Assembly: GCF_039527675.1 (NCBI RefSeq)
Contig: NZ_BAAAKI010000004.1
Location: 310,001 to 374,000, forward strand
Direction of reading: 5' to 3'
Origin: Luteococcus sanguinis
Lineage (GTDB): Bacteria; Actinomycetota; Actinomycetes; Propionibacteriales; Propionibacteriaceae
DNA: 64,000 bases
The position numbers and the translations under genes are program-made. Below are positions 8,701 through 17,143 of this stretch, piece after piece; positions within the stretch are counted from its first letter, which is position 1; each line of letters opens with the position of its first letter. The notes below the pieces were generated by a model that searched no databases, had not been told where the DNA came from, and saw only the letters and a program-made list of their open reading frames with translations.

Positions 8701-9864
8701 ATGACCCTGCGCATCGCCCAACTGGCCAACTTCGTCGGCCCGGTCTCAGGCGGTATGAGGGTCGCGATCGATGAGCTGGGCAAGGGCTACCTGGCGAGCG
8801 GCCACGAGCGGATCCTGGTGATCCCCGGGGAAAAGGACTCCACCGAGGAGACCGATGCCGGAATTGTCGTCCGGGTGAAGTCGCCCCGCATCACCCGCGA
8901 CTACCGGATGGTCGCGCAGCCATGGCGGGCGCTGGACGTGCTGGACCGCTTCCGTCCCACCAGCATCGAGGTCTCCGACAAGTGGACGCTGTCCCCGGCG
9001 GCCAGTTGGGCACGTCGTCGCCAGATCGGTTCGGTGCTGTTCAGTCACGAGCGGCTGGACGACATGCTCTCGATGTGGCTGAAGCGCCAGTTCGGCGTCG
9101 AGACGGCTGTGGGCGCGTTGAACCGACGCCTGTCCAAGACCTTCGACGCCGTCGTCGTGACCAGCCAGTACGCCGCCGACGAGTTCGCCGGCACCGGTGC
9201 CGACCTGCGGCTGGTTCCCCTGGGCGTGGACCTGGCGACCTTCAACCCCGCCGTCGACACCCGTCCCGACGATGGTTTGCTACACATCTGCTACGTGGGA
9301 CGCATGTCGCACGAGAAGAGCCCCCAACTGGGCGTTGCTGCGGCCGTCGAGCTGCACCGTCGAGGCGTCGACTTCCAGCTCGACATGTACGGCACCGGTC
9401 CAGACCTGGAGGCGATGAGGGAACAGGCGGGGGATGCCCCCGTGGTCTTCCACGGTTTCGTGAAGGGACGCGAGGAGGTGGCCCGGCGCTTCGCCCGCTC
9501 TGACATCTCGTTCTCCGTCTGCCCGGCCGAGACCTTCGGGTTGGCGGTGCTCGAGGCGCTGGCCTGCGGAACGCCTGTGGTCACCTCCAACCGGGGCGGC
9601 GCACACGAACTCGTCGACCCCAGCTGCGGCGAGTTCGGAACCCCCGACGCGGTGGGGATAGCGGACGCCACCCAACGCCTGATCGAGCGCCTCGGCCCGG
9701 ATCTGCGCGTCGCCGCCAGAGCACGCGGCGAGCAGTACACGTGGCAGGCTTCGGTCGACAAGATGTTGGCCATTCACCATGAACTGGCAACCCAGGTCAC
9801 ATACCGTCCGAGCTGGCGTGACAGGATGCGCACCGTCCCCGGCGAACAGGAGCACACCAGATGA
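8701..9864 (+). CDS. GT4-type glycosyltransferase
   Basis: 387 residues with the GT-B fold of family 4 retaining glycosyltransferases. The N-terminal acceptor domain opens with RIAQLANFVGPVSGGMRVAI; the nucleotide-sugar domain has the strand ICYVGRMSHEKSPQLGV and the E-x7-E motif in AETFGLAVLEALACGTPVV. The sugar and acceptor cannot be read from sequence; GT4 relatives in actinobacteria make mannolipids, glycogen precursors or mycothiol. The start was moved from an upstream in-frame codon at 8440 (inside rplQ) to ATG 8701, because the domain starts there and TAGGCT at 8688-8693 lies 7 nt before it: a leaderless start. The stop overlaps the next gene by 4 nt (ATGA), so the two are translationally coupled. 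Confidence 0.88.
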   Translation: MTLRIAQLANFVGPVSGGMRVAIDELGKGYLASGHERILVIPGEKDSTEETDAGIVVRVKSPRITRDYRMVAQPWRALDVLDRFRPTSIEVSDKWTLSPAASWARRRQIGSVLFSHERLDDMLSMWLKRQFGVETAVGALNRRLSKTFDAVVVTSQYAADEFAGTGADLRLVPLGVDLATFNPAVDTRPDDGLLHICYVGRMSHEKSPQLGVAAAVELHRRGVDFQLDMYGTGPDLEAMREQAGDAPVVFHGFVKGREEVARRFARSDISFSVCPAETFGLAVLEALACGTPVVTSNRGGAHELVDPSCGEFGTPDAVGIADATQRLIERLGPDLRVAARARGEQYTWQASVDKMLAIHHELATQVTYRPSWRDRMRTVPGEQEHTR

Positions 9865-10490
9865 GCACATCCCGCAGCTGGAAGACGCGGGTCGCCACGA
9901 CCGCGGCCGTTGCGGCCGGTGCGCTGCTCCCGGCGGCGTTGGCAGCGCCCCGCTCGAGCGGTGACGGACTCACCCTGGACGCGGCGGAACGGCTGTGCCG
10001 CGACAGCGGACTGGCTGGCTGGCAGCTGGTGGACTTCGCTGCCCAGCTGGTCAGCGAACAGTTCCAGGCGCACTCCCTGTGGCACCTGTGGGAGAACCCG
10101 GCGACCGCCATGCGCAACCGTCGCGGCTGGGCTGGGCAGTACAACCTTGCCCTTGACGCCCTCCTGCGCCGCCTTGGTTTCGACACCTTGCTGGTTCATG
10201 CATCACGGGTGCGGGGGCTGGGGGCCAATCCCTGGTGGCAGGCGGGGCACACGTGGGTGCGTGTCGCGATCGACGGCCGCATGCGTGATGTCACGGCGGC
10301 CCGCGGCAGAGACGGCGGCCTGGCCACCGTGACCGCGGTCACCGAGGTGCGCCCGGTCCACGTGTGGACGCTGCCCAGCGTCACTGCGATGCTGGCGCCG
10401 ATCAGCGCCTACCAGGCGTGGAAGCACCTCGTCACGCGAGAACCCGTCCCGAACTGGATGTACCGCCGGCTGGACCTCACGGACGAGTGA
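9861..10490 (+). CDS. Transglutaminase-like protein lacking the catalytic cysteine
   Basis: 209 residues with an N-terminal hydrophobic, Ala-rich segment (about residues 11-29), possibly a signal or anchor. The core resembles the papain-like transglutaminase/arylamine N-acetyltransferase fold: NRRGWAGQYNLALDALL followed by RRLGFDTLLVHASRVRG, then AGHTWVRVAIDGRMRDVTAA, which supplies the expected His and Asp. In the usual motif a Cys stands where this protein has Ala (GWAGQYN), so a thiol reaction is unlikely; it may be a pseudoenzyme or binding protein. It is coupled to the upstream glycosyltransferase by an ATGA overlap, suggesting a joint role in modifying or binding a glycosylated product. 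Family placement is by motif reading only. Confidence 0.6.
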   Translation: MSTSRSWKTRVATTAAVAAGALLPAALAAPRSSGDGLTLDAAERLCRDSGLAGWQLVDFAAQLVSEQFQAHSLWHLWENPATAMRNRRGWAGQYNLALDALLRRLGFDTLLVHASRVRGLGANPWWQAGHTWVRVAIDGRMRDVTAARGRDGGLATVTAVTEVRPVHVWTLPSVTAMLAPISAYQAWKHLVTREPVPNWMYRRLDLTDE

Positions 10491-10519
10491 TCACCCTGGG
10501 GTCCCCCGGTCACGGGCGA

Positions 10520-11740
10520 TCAGGCGGCGCCGGCGCAGCCCCACGGGCTCAACCCGCGGGAAGCGTAGAGCGCATTTGCAATGGTGATCTGTTGGGCGCG
10601 GCTCGCGAGGTCGGCACGTGCCGCGTACTTGCCGCCGCCGGCGGACAGCCAGGTGCCGCTGTCGAACTGCAGGCCGCCGTAGTAGCCGTTGCCCGTGTTG
10701 ATCGACCAGTTGCCACCTGATTCGCACTGCGCGATCCGGTCCCACATCGCCGAGTTGGACAGGTTCAGGCCGCTGGCCGAGCCGGTGGAGCTGGAGCCGC
10801 TGGACGAGGTTGACGAGCTGGAGCTGCTCGATGAGCGGGACGACGAGGTGGAGGTGGTGGACTTCGACGAGTTGTCGGACGAGCTGTCGGACGAGCTGGA
10901 GGTCGACTCCTCGACCTTGGTGCCGACCGTGGTGACCTCGGTCACCGGCTGCGTGGTGACCTTGGTGGAGACCAGCTTCTTGCTGGTCTGCTTGCCGTCC
11001 ACGAGGGTCACGGTGTAGGTCTTCGTCGTCGTCCCGTCGACGCCCTTGGTGGTCAGCTTCTCGGTGCCCTTGGCGAGGCTGGAGCTGGTGACCTCCTTCG
11101 ACTCGTGCTCGATGGTGCTGGTCTCGGTGACCTTCTTGGTGGTGACGCGCTTGATGACGACCTTCAGCCCATCGGTCAGCTTGGTGCCCACCGCGGGGGT
11201 GATCGTGTCGGCGGCGCCGAGCTTGACCTGACGCTCGGCCAGCAACACCTTGACGGTGTCGCTGGTGGAGTCGCTGCTGGCGGTCTTGCCATCGGCAGTG
11301 ATGGAGACGGTCTTGGGGGTGACGGCGCTGAAGGTCAGGCCCTCGCGGCCCAGGGCGGTCGAGCGGCTCACCGACAGACGGGTGCCGGCATCGCGGACGC
11401 CGATCTGCGCGAGCGCGTCGTCGACGGTGGTCGCGGTCGTCCAGAAGGTCTTCTTCGCACCGTCCACGGTCACCGTGAGCTGGCGGCCGTAACGGACGAC
11501 GACCTGCTGGCCGTCGGAAAGGGTGGACTCGGTGGAGGGGACGACCTGGTCGTGCTCGCCAACCTCGATGCCGGCCTTGTCGAGCGCGTCCCCGACGGTG
11601 GAGCCGAAGGTGTGCACCGTCTGGTCCTGTCCCTCCACCTGGAGGTTCACGGACTTGTCGGCGTGCGCGACGCCGACTCCTCCGGCCATGACCAGCGCAA
11701 GGGCGCCGACGGCGGACGAGATGATGGCGGGCTTCTTCAC
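10520..11740 (-). CDS. rpfB: Resuscitation-promoting factor RpfB
   Basis: 406-residue secreted or lipid-side peptidoglycan muralytic enzyme. In order: signal/anchor (KKPAIISSAVGALALVMAGGV), DUF348 repeats about residues 25-180 (TFGSTVGDALDKAGIEVGEH, TTVDDALAQIGV), a G5 domain about 185-265, a Ser-rich linker of about 50 residues, and the lysozyme-like Rpf domain at the end (WDRIAQCESGGNWSINTGNG; Glu of CESGG is catalytic; YYGGLQFDSGTW). The in-frame ATG at 11803 was rejected: GTG 11740 has GAGGAG upstream and begins directly with the signal peptide. It converges on the transglutaminase-like gene. In many actinobacteria rpfB is followed by ksgA; here it is not. Confidence 0.94.
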   Translation of the reverse strand: MKKPAIISSAVGALALVMAGGVGVAHADKSVNLQVEGQDQTVHTFGSTVGDALDKAGIEVGEHDQVVPSTESTLSDGQQVVVRYGRQLTVTVDGAKKTFWTTATTVDDALAQIGVRDAGTRLSVSRSTALGREGLTFSAVTPKTVSITADGKTASSDSTSDTVKVLLAERQVKLGAADTITPAVGTKLTDGLKVVIKRVTTKKVTETSTIEHESKEVTSSSLAKGTEKLTTKGVDGTTTKTYTVTLVDGKQTSKKLVSTKVTTQPVTEVTTVGTKVEESTSSSSDSSSDNSSKSTTSTSSSRSSSSSSSSTSSSGSSSTGSASGLNLSNSAMWDRIAQCESGGNWSINTGNGYYGGLQFDSGTWLSAGGGKYAARADLASRAQQITIANALYASRGLSPWGCAGAA

Positions 11741-11789
11741 GGGCTCTCCTCGGGTTCGAGCCCCAATTCTTGCGCGAACCCTGAGGAAA

Positions 11790-11808
11790 ACCCAATCGAA
11801 CATTGGGT
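11790..11808. promoter_or_regulatory. Inverted repeat upstream of rpfB (candidate operator)
   Basis: ACCCAAT-N5-ATTGGGT, perfect 7-bp arms, 50 bp upstream of the rpfB GTG. On the minus strand one arm overlaps a possible -35 (TTGGGT) with AAGAAT 18 bp downstream. No known regulator can be assigned. Confidence 0.35.
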
Positions 11809-11863
11809 CAACAAACTCATCCCCTCACGTCCCACCGGTGGCAAACCCAGCCCCACAAGCAAG

Positions 11864-11891
11864 AACGGGCCCCCGCGCGCGGGAGCCCGTT
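11864..11891 (-). terminator. Terminator of sodA
   Basis: 28-base self-complementary stem read on the minus strand (AACGGGC...GCCCGTT, one G-U pair), 19 bp past the sodA stop and followed by CTTGCTT. Confidence 0.8.
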
Positions 11892-11910
11892 CCTTTGGTT
11901 GTTCTCAGGT

Positions 11911-12534
11911 TCAGATGAGGCCGTCGGTCTGGGCCTTGGCCTTGGTGAAGCGCTCGGCGACGTCGTTCCAGTTGACGACATTCCACCAGGCGTCCACGTA
12001 GTCGGCCTTGACGTTCTTGTACTGCAGGTAGAAGGCGTGCTCCCACATGTCGAGCTGCAGGACGGGCACCTGGCCCACCGGCAGGTTGCCCTGCTGGTCG
12101 AACAGCTGCATCACGTTGAGGCGCTTGCCCAAGATGTCCCAGACCAGCATCGACCAGCCGGAACCCTGGATGGCCTTGGCGTTCTCGTTGAAGTGCTTCT
12201 GGAAACCGTCGAATCCGCCGAAGAACTCGTCGATGGCGGCCGAGAGCTCGCCCTCGGGACGCTCGGGAGCGCTGCCCTTGGGTGCCATGTTCTTCCAGAA
12301 GACGGAGTGGTTGACGTGGCCGCCGAGGTTGAAGGCCAGGTCCTTCTCCAGCTTGTTGATGGCGGCGAAGTCACCCTTGTCGCGGGCCTCGGCCATCTTC
12401 TCCAGTGCGGTGTTCGCGCCGGCGACGTAGGCGGCATGGTGCTTGTCGTGGTGCAGCTGCATGATCTCGGCAGCCACGAAGGGCTCGAGCGCGCTGTAGT
12501 CGTAGGGCAGGTCGGGCAGGTTGTAGACAGCCAT
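11911..12534 (-). CDS. sodA: Superoxide dismutase (Fe/Mn family, probably cambialistic)
   Basis: 207 residues; converts superoxide to O2 and H2O2. Metal ligands are in place: His in QLHHDKHHAAYV, His in GGHVNHSVFWKN, and Asp and His in LDMWEHAFYLQYKN. The sequence closely follows what I recall of the Propionibacterium shermanii enzyme, which works with Fe or Mn; metal preference cannot be proved here. Start ATG 12534 (GAGGAACAG before it) replaces an in-frame upstream codon at 12606. Single gene with its own terminator. Confidence 0.95.
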   Translation of the reverse strand: MAVYNLPDLPYDYSALEPFVAAEIMQLHHDKHHAAYVAGANTALEKMAEARDKGDFAAINKLEKDLAFNLGGHVNHSVFWKNMAPKGSAPERPEGELSAAIDEFFGGFDGFQKHFNENAKAIQGSGWSMLVWDILGKRLNVMQLFDQQGNLPVGQVPVLQLDMWEHAFYLQYKNVKADYVDAWWNVVNWNDVAERFTKAKAQTDGLI

Positions 12535-12658
12535 CTGTTCCTCTTTCGCTTGTCTGGCGGCGACCTCAGCGGTCGCCCGGACCGGCCGGGAAGGGCCGAT
12601 CACCAACGCTTTTCATCCTAGGCAGCCGTTGTGGGTCAACCGAGGCGCGAACAGTCTT

Positions 12659-13261
12659 TCAGCCATCAGCCAAATGGCGCACCTGGAGCACGCGAAAACC
12701 CTTCGCCGAGGCGAGCCGCTCACAGGCCCAGCACTGCTCGCCCAGCCACCGCTGCAAGGAATCCGCGCCCAGGTTCTTGCTCACCACCATCACCGCGCGG
12801 CCCTCGGGCGCCAGCCGCGGGAGCCAGGTGAGCAAGAGCTCGTGCAGCGCCGATTTGCCGATGCGGATGGGAGGGTTGGACCAGATCTCGTCGTAGCGCA
12901 CCGACTCGTCCACCTGCTCGGGCAGCAGGGCTCGCACCCTGTCTCCGACGCCGGCTGCGGCGGCGTTGTCGACGGTCAGCGCCAGGGCGCGCTCGTTCAC
13001 GTCCACGGCGTCCACCACGGCGGACGGGCACTCGGTGGCCAACGCCGCGGCGATCGGACCGTAGCCGCAGCCAAGATCCAGCAGTCGTCCAGCCGTGACC
13101 GGCGGCCCCACCTCGCGCAGCAGGATCGCGGTCGCCGGGTCAAGTCGGGCGCCGGAGAACACGCCCGCCGCGGTGGTGAAGGTGTAGTCGCGTTCCCAGA
13201 TGGACGCGGAGATGGTCCGGCGCTGCTCTGGGCCGGTCGGGGTCTCGAAGTAGTGGCTCAT
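12659..13261 (-). CDS. RsmC/RlmG-like class I SAM methyltransferase
   Basis: 200 residues. SAM-binding motif I is LLDLGCGYGPIAAALA, motif II is VDAVDVNERALAL, and the catalytic IWSNPPIRIGKSALHELL contains the NPP[FI] signature of amino-directed (N2-guanine) methyltransferases such as RsmC and RlmG. It is about as long as the single catalytic domain of RsmC, so the N-terminal pseudo-MT half of the enterobacterial enzyme is absent. rRNA is the likely substrate. ATG 13261 has GAGGAAGAC upstream. It lies downstream of truA and trmB, the RNA-modification group. Confidence 0.85.
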   Translation of the reverse strand: MSHYFETPTGPEQRRTISASIWERDYTFTTAAGVFSGARLDPATAILLREVGPPVTAGRLLDLGCGYGPIAAALATECPSAVVDAVDVNERALALTVDNAAAAGVGDRVRALLPEQVDESVRYDEIWSNPPIRIGKSALHELLLTWLPRLAPEGRAVMVVSKNLGADSLQRWLGEQCWACERLASAKGFRVLQVRHLADG

Positions 13262-13291
13262 GTCTTCCTCGCATCATCCGAACTGGTCACA

Positions 13292-14107
13292 TCACACCAG
13301 CTCTTCGGGGCTGCGCATGGTGCGTGCCAACTCAGCCCGGGCGGCCAGTTCGTCGTCGGCGGGGTAGCCGACCTCCTCGAGCGTGAGCCCGTGCGCGGGC
13401 AGCACGGTGACGCTGTTGGCGCGTCCAGGGCTCGCCATCACCTGCGCCAGCCACGCCAGGTCCCGCTGTCCGGTGCCCAGGGCGGTCATTGCGCCCGTCA
13501 GCGATCGCACCATCGAATGGCAGAAGGCGTCGGCCCGCACCTCCACCTCAACGGTGCCGGACGGGTCATCCAGCCGGACGGCGTGCAACCCGGTCAGCGT
13601 CCGGATGGTGGTGGCGCCGTCGCGGGCCTTGCAGAAGGGCGCGAAGTCGTGCAGGCCCAGCAACAGCTCCGCGCCCTGATTGATGCGGTCGAGGTCAACG
13701 ACGCCGCGGATCCGGGTGACATGCCCACGCCGCAGCGGGTCGGGGGAGGAGCCGTCGTCCCACAGGCGGTAGCAGTAGCGCCGCCACAACGCAGAGAAGC
13801 GGGCGTCGAAGGCGTCCGGCACCGGTGTCACCGCACGAACCACGACGTCCTCGTCGAGTACTCGCGCCAAGCGGCGCAGCAGCAGCTGGGGATCGACATC
13901 TTCGGGCAGGTCGACGTGTGCCACCTGCCCACGGGCATGCACGCCGGCGTCCGTGCGGCCAGCAACCGTCAGCTGCGCATGACCGCCGAGGCGAAGCACC
14001 TGGCCGATCCACCCCTCCAGCAGCCCCTGCACCGTGCGCAGTCCCGGCTGGGTGGCCCAGCCGGAGAAACCGGAGCCGTCGTAGGAGATGTCCAGTCGGA
14101 ACCTCAT
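13292..14107 (-). CDS. truA: tRNA pseudouridine(38-40) synthase
   Basis: 271 residues. Isomerises U38-40 in the tRNA anticodon arm. Contains the catalytic Asp in VAGRTDAGVHARGQVAHVD, the N-terminal LDISYDGSGFSGWATQPG, and RRYCYRLWD and DAFCHSMVRSLTGAM later. In many actinobacteria truA follows rplQ; here it is elsewhere, after trmB. Its ATG overlaps the trmB stop by 4 nt, so it is coupled to it. Confidence 0.96.
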   Translation of the reverse strand: MRFRLDISYDGSGFSGWATQPGLRTVQGLLEGWIGQVLRLGGHAQLTVAGRTDAGVHARGQVAHVDLPEDVDPQLLLRRLARVLDEDVVVRAVTPVPDAFDARFSALWRRYCYRLWDDGSSPDPLRRGHVTRIRGVVDLDRINQGAELLLGLHDFAPFCKARDGATTIRTLTGLHAVRLDDPSGTVEVEVRADAFCHSMVRSLTGAMTALGTGQRDLAWLAQVMASPGRANSVTVLPAHGLTLEEVGYPADDELAARAELARTMRSPEELV

Positions 14108-14859
14108 GGGAGGCGCCGATAGGTCAGGTCACGGATGGTGCGTCCGGCCCGCAGGCCCTTGGCCTCGAAGTTGGTGACCGGACGAGCATCCAGGCGCGGC
14201 GCCCAGCCACCGTCGGCGGCGTGCACGTTCTCCAGAGCGTCGGCGACGTCGAGCACCTCGCGCATCCATTCGGCGTAGTCGTCCCAATCGGTGGCCAGCC
14301 GCCACAGCCCGCCGGGGACCAGCCGCGAGGCCACCAGTTCGGCGAAGCCAGGGCTGACGAGCCGGCGCTTGTGGTGGCGGGTCTTGTGCCAGGGGTCAGG
14401 GAAGAAGGTGCACAGCTCGGTGATGGAGGAGGGCTCGAAGAGGTGGAGCAGCCCTTGGGCGGCGTCGGCCTGCACCAGCCGGACGTTGTCGACGCCCGCG
14501 CGGGCCAGCCGGGACAATGTCGAGGCCATCGCGGGTTCGAAGACCTCGAAGCCGATGATGTTGGCCTCGGGTCGTGCCACGGCCAGGGCGGCCAGCGTTT
14601 CGCCGGTTCCCGAGCCGATCTCCACGCACAGCTCCGCCTCGCGGCCGAAGACCGCCGTCCAGTCGACCGGGGGCTGGTCGGCAACCGAGGTGGTGGTCTC
14701 GCGACGCTCGACCTCCACGACCCTGCACCCCCGCCACGTGTCCCAGGCCTTGCGCTGGGAGGGGTTCATCCGGGCGCTGCGGCGCACGAAGCTGACGACC
14801 TCGCGATGGACGCGGGTCGCGTCCGGCCTGGCGGAGGCGACCTGCTCTGGTTCTGGCAC
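14104..14859 (-). CDS. trmB: tRNA (guanine-N7-)-methyltransferase
   Basis: 251 residues; makes m7G46 in tRNA variable loops. Motifs are CVEIGSGTGETLAALA (SAM site), ELCTFFPDPWHKTRHHKRR (family signature) and ATDWDDYAEWMREVL. The start is GTG 14859; on the minus strand TACGCT lies 6 nt before it, so it is probably leaderless. It heads the trmB-truA unit, with the RsmC-like gene following. Confidence 0.95.
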   Translation of the reverse strand: MPEPEQVASARPDATRVHREVVSFVRRSARMNPSQRKAWDTWRGCRVVEVERRETTTSVADQPPVDWTAVFGREAELCVEIGSGTGETLAALAVARPEANIIGFEVFEPAMASTLSRLARAGVDNVRLVQADAAQGLLHLFEPSSITELCTFFPDPWHKTRHHKRRLVSPGFAELVASRLVPGGLWRLATDWDDYAEWMREVLDVADALENVHAADGGWAPRLDARPVTNFEAKGLRAGRTIRDLTYRRLP

Positions 14860-14902
14860 CGGACAAGCGTAGTGGAGCCCCCCGTGCTGCCGAGGCGGAA
14901 GG

Positions 14903-14933
14903 GTGCCCCGCCCCCGAGCGGGGCGCGGGGCAC
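14903..14933 (-). terminator. Terminator of the EF-G-like gene
   Basis: G/C-rich stem (GTGCCCCGC...GCGGGGCAC with one bulge) 17 bp beyond the EF-G-like stop. Confidence 0.65.
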
Positions 14934-14950
14934 TCGACGCATCGTGCTGG

Positions 14951-17059
14951 TCAGCCCTTGTGCGCGGCCAGCGTCGCCTCGGACAGCTGCTGGGGCATCA
15001 GCTGATAGCCGTGGAAGGTGCGGGTGAACGAGCCCGAGCCATGGGACAGACCGCGCAGGTCGATCGCGTAGCGGCTGAGCTCGGTGGCTGGAACCCTGGC
15101 GCGGACGATGGCGTGGTGCTCGCCGTCCGCATCGGTGCCGAGCAGCTGGCCGCGGCGGTTGGTCAGGTCGGTCATCACCGCGCCGAGGTACTCCTCGCCG
15201 ATGGTCACCGTCACCTCGTCGACGGGCTCCAGCAGCGCGACATTGCCCGGTTGCGCCGCTGCTTCCTTCAAGGCGGCGGCGGCCGCCGACTGGAAGGCCA
15301 TGTCGGAGGAGTCGACCGAGTGCGCCTTGCCGTCGTACAGCGTCACCCGGACGTCGACCATCGGGTGGCCGGACACGGCGCCGCGCTCCATCTGCGTCCG
15401 CACGCCCTTCTCAACCGAGGGGATGAACTGGCGGGGAACCGCGCCACCGACGACCTTGTCGACGAACTCGAAGCCCTGCCCGCGCTCCAGCGGGGTGATC
15501 TCCAGGTCGCAGACCGCGTACTGGCCATGGCCACCGGACTGCTTGACGTGGCGTCCGTGCACCGTGACGGGCTTCACGAAGGTCTCGCGCAGTGCTACCC
15601 GGACCGGCTCGGTCTGCACCTGCACGCCGTAGCGCTGGGTCAGGCGGGAGAGCAGCAGGTCGGAATGGGCCTGACCCATCGTCCACAGCACCAGTTGGTC
15701 GGAGTCGTGCGGGCGTTCCAGCCGGACGGTCGTGTCCTCGACCACGAGCCGCGCCAGGGCACCGGCCAGCTTGTCCTCGTCATTGCGGGTGGCGGCGCGC
15801 ACCGCCACCGGCAGCAGCGGCTCGGGCATGTTCCAGGGCTCCACCAGCGCGGGGTGCTCCGTGGACGAGATGGTGTCGGAGGTCTCGGCACGACCCAGCT
15901 TGGCGACGAGCACGAGGTCGCCGGCGATGGCCTGCGGCTTCGGCTTGGGCTCGGTGCCGACCGGGAAGGTGAGCTGCCCGACCCGCTCCTCCTCGTCGTG
16001 GGAGGGATGGTGTTCGTCCTCGGCCCCGGTGAAGACCTCACGGTGGCCAGCGACGTGCACGGTGTCGTCGGTGCGCAGCGTGCCGGAGAAGACCTTCACC
16101 ATCGACAGGCGTCCGGAATAGGGGTCGGAGGTGGTGCGGATGACCTCTGCCACCAGGGGCCCGGCCGGGTCGCACGACAGCTCGAGGAGGTCGCCGCCGT
16201 CCAGCGTGGTGACGGTTGGCATGGGGTGCAGCGCCGGGTGCGGCAGACCGTTCTCGATCAGGCTGAACAGTTCCTCGGCGCCGACGCCGGAGGAGGCCTG
16301 GACGGGGATGACGGGGAAGAAGTTTGCGTGGGCGGTGGCCTTCAGCAGGTCGCCGCGCACCTCCTGGACGGCGAGTTCCTCACCCTCGAGGTAGCGCTCC
16401 ATCAGCGCCTCGTCGTCGGCCTCGGTCACGACGGCCTCGATGAAGGGGGCGCGGTACTCGTCCAGCGACAGCAGTTCCTCCTCGTCGGCCTCGCGCACGG
16501 TGGCGCTGCCGGACGAGTAGTCGTGCACGCTCTTGGTGATCAGGGAGATGTTCCCGGTGACGTCACCCTTGGCGTCGGTCAGCGGCAGGTAGGCAGGAAC
16601 GACGCCCTCGCCGAAGACGCGGCGGCAGGTCTCGACGGCCGACTCGTAGTCGCCGCGCTCGGCGTCCAGCTTGGTGATGGCGATCGCACGGGGCATCCCG
16701 ACGCGTCGGCACTCGTCCCACAAGGAGGCGGTGGCCGGGTCGATGCCGTCCGCGGCGCTCACCACGAAGATCGCTGCGTCGGCGGCGCGCAGGCCTGCGC
16801 GCAACTCTCCGACGAAGTCCGGGTGGCCCGGGGCATCCAGCAGGTTGATGACGACCTCACCGCTCGCGACCGACGCGAGGGCGAGGGAGGCGGCGCGCTC
16901 GGCGTCGTCCTTCTCACCGCGATAGCCCGCGAGACGGGCCTTCAGCAGGCTCTCGAACAAGGTGGTCTTTCCCGACCCGGCTGATCCGACCAGTACGACA
17001 TTGCGGAGATCGGCCGGGTTGGAAACCTTGACGTTGGCATCGCTCATCTTTGAACTCAT
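14951..17059 (-). CDS. Elongation factor G-like protein (EF-G2 type)
   Basis: About 702 residues with the EF-G domain order. G1 is GSAGSGKTTLFESLLK instead of the AHIDAGKTT-like form, G3 is DAPGHPDF, and G4 reads TKLD instead of NKxD; domain IV/V features (SGGHGQYAVCDLEITPLERG, RRGQLLGTD) are at the C-terminal end. This matches the actinobacterial EF-G paralogue, a translational GTPase that is not the main translocase; its job is unsettled. Canonical fusA is normally in the str operon, outside this window. Start chosen at ATG 17059, where AGGAG lies 11 nt upstream; ATG 17047 is an alternative. Confidence 0.85.
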   Translation of the reverse strand: MSSKMSDANVKVSNPADLRNVVLVGSAGSGKTTLFESLLKARLAGYRGEKDDAERAASLALASVASGEVVINLLDAPGHPDFVGELRAGLRAADAAIFVVSAADGIDPATASLWDECRRVGMPRAIAITKLDAERGDYESAVETCRRVFGEGVVPAYLPLTDAKGDVTGNISLITKSVHDYSSGSATVREADEEELLSLDEYRAPFIEAVVTEADDEALMERYLEGEELAVQEVRGDLLKATAHANFFPVIPVQASSGVGAEELFSLIENGLPHPALHPMPTVTTLDGGDLLELSCDPAGPLVAEVIRTTSDPYSGRLSMVKVFSGTLRTDDTVHVAGHREVFTGAEDEHHPSHDEEERVGQLTFPVGTEPKPKPQAIAGDLVLVAKLGRAETSDTISSTEHPALVEPWNMPEPLLPVAVRAATRNDEDKLAGALARLVVEDTTVRLERPHDSDQLVLWTMGQAHSDLLLSRLTQRYGVQVQTEPVRVALRETFVKPVTVHGRHVKQSGGHGQYAVCDLEITPLERGQGFEFVDKVVGGAVPRQFIPSVEKGVRTQMERGAVSGHPMVDVRVTLYDGKAHSVDSSDMAFQSAAAAALKEAAAQPGNVALLEPVDEVTVTIGEEYLGAVMTDLTNRRGQLLGTDADGEHHAIVRARVPATELSRYAIDLRGLSHGSGSFTRTFHGYQLMPQQLSEATLAAHKG

Positions 17060-17143
17060 GGCCCAACATTGCTCCTGCCACAGGGGCGTGGCAAGGAGAT
17101 CCGCGGTGGCTTTTGTCACTGTCCGTCCAGCTGGTCGACACCT

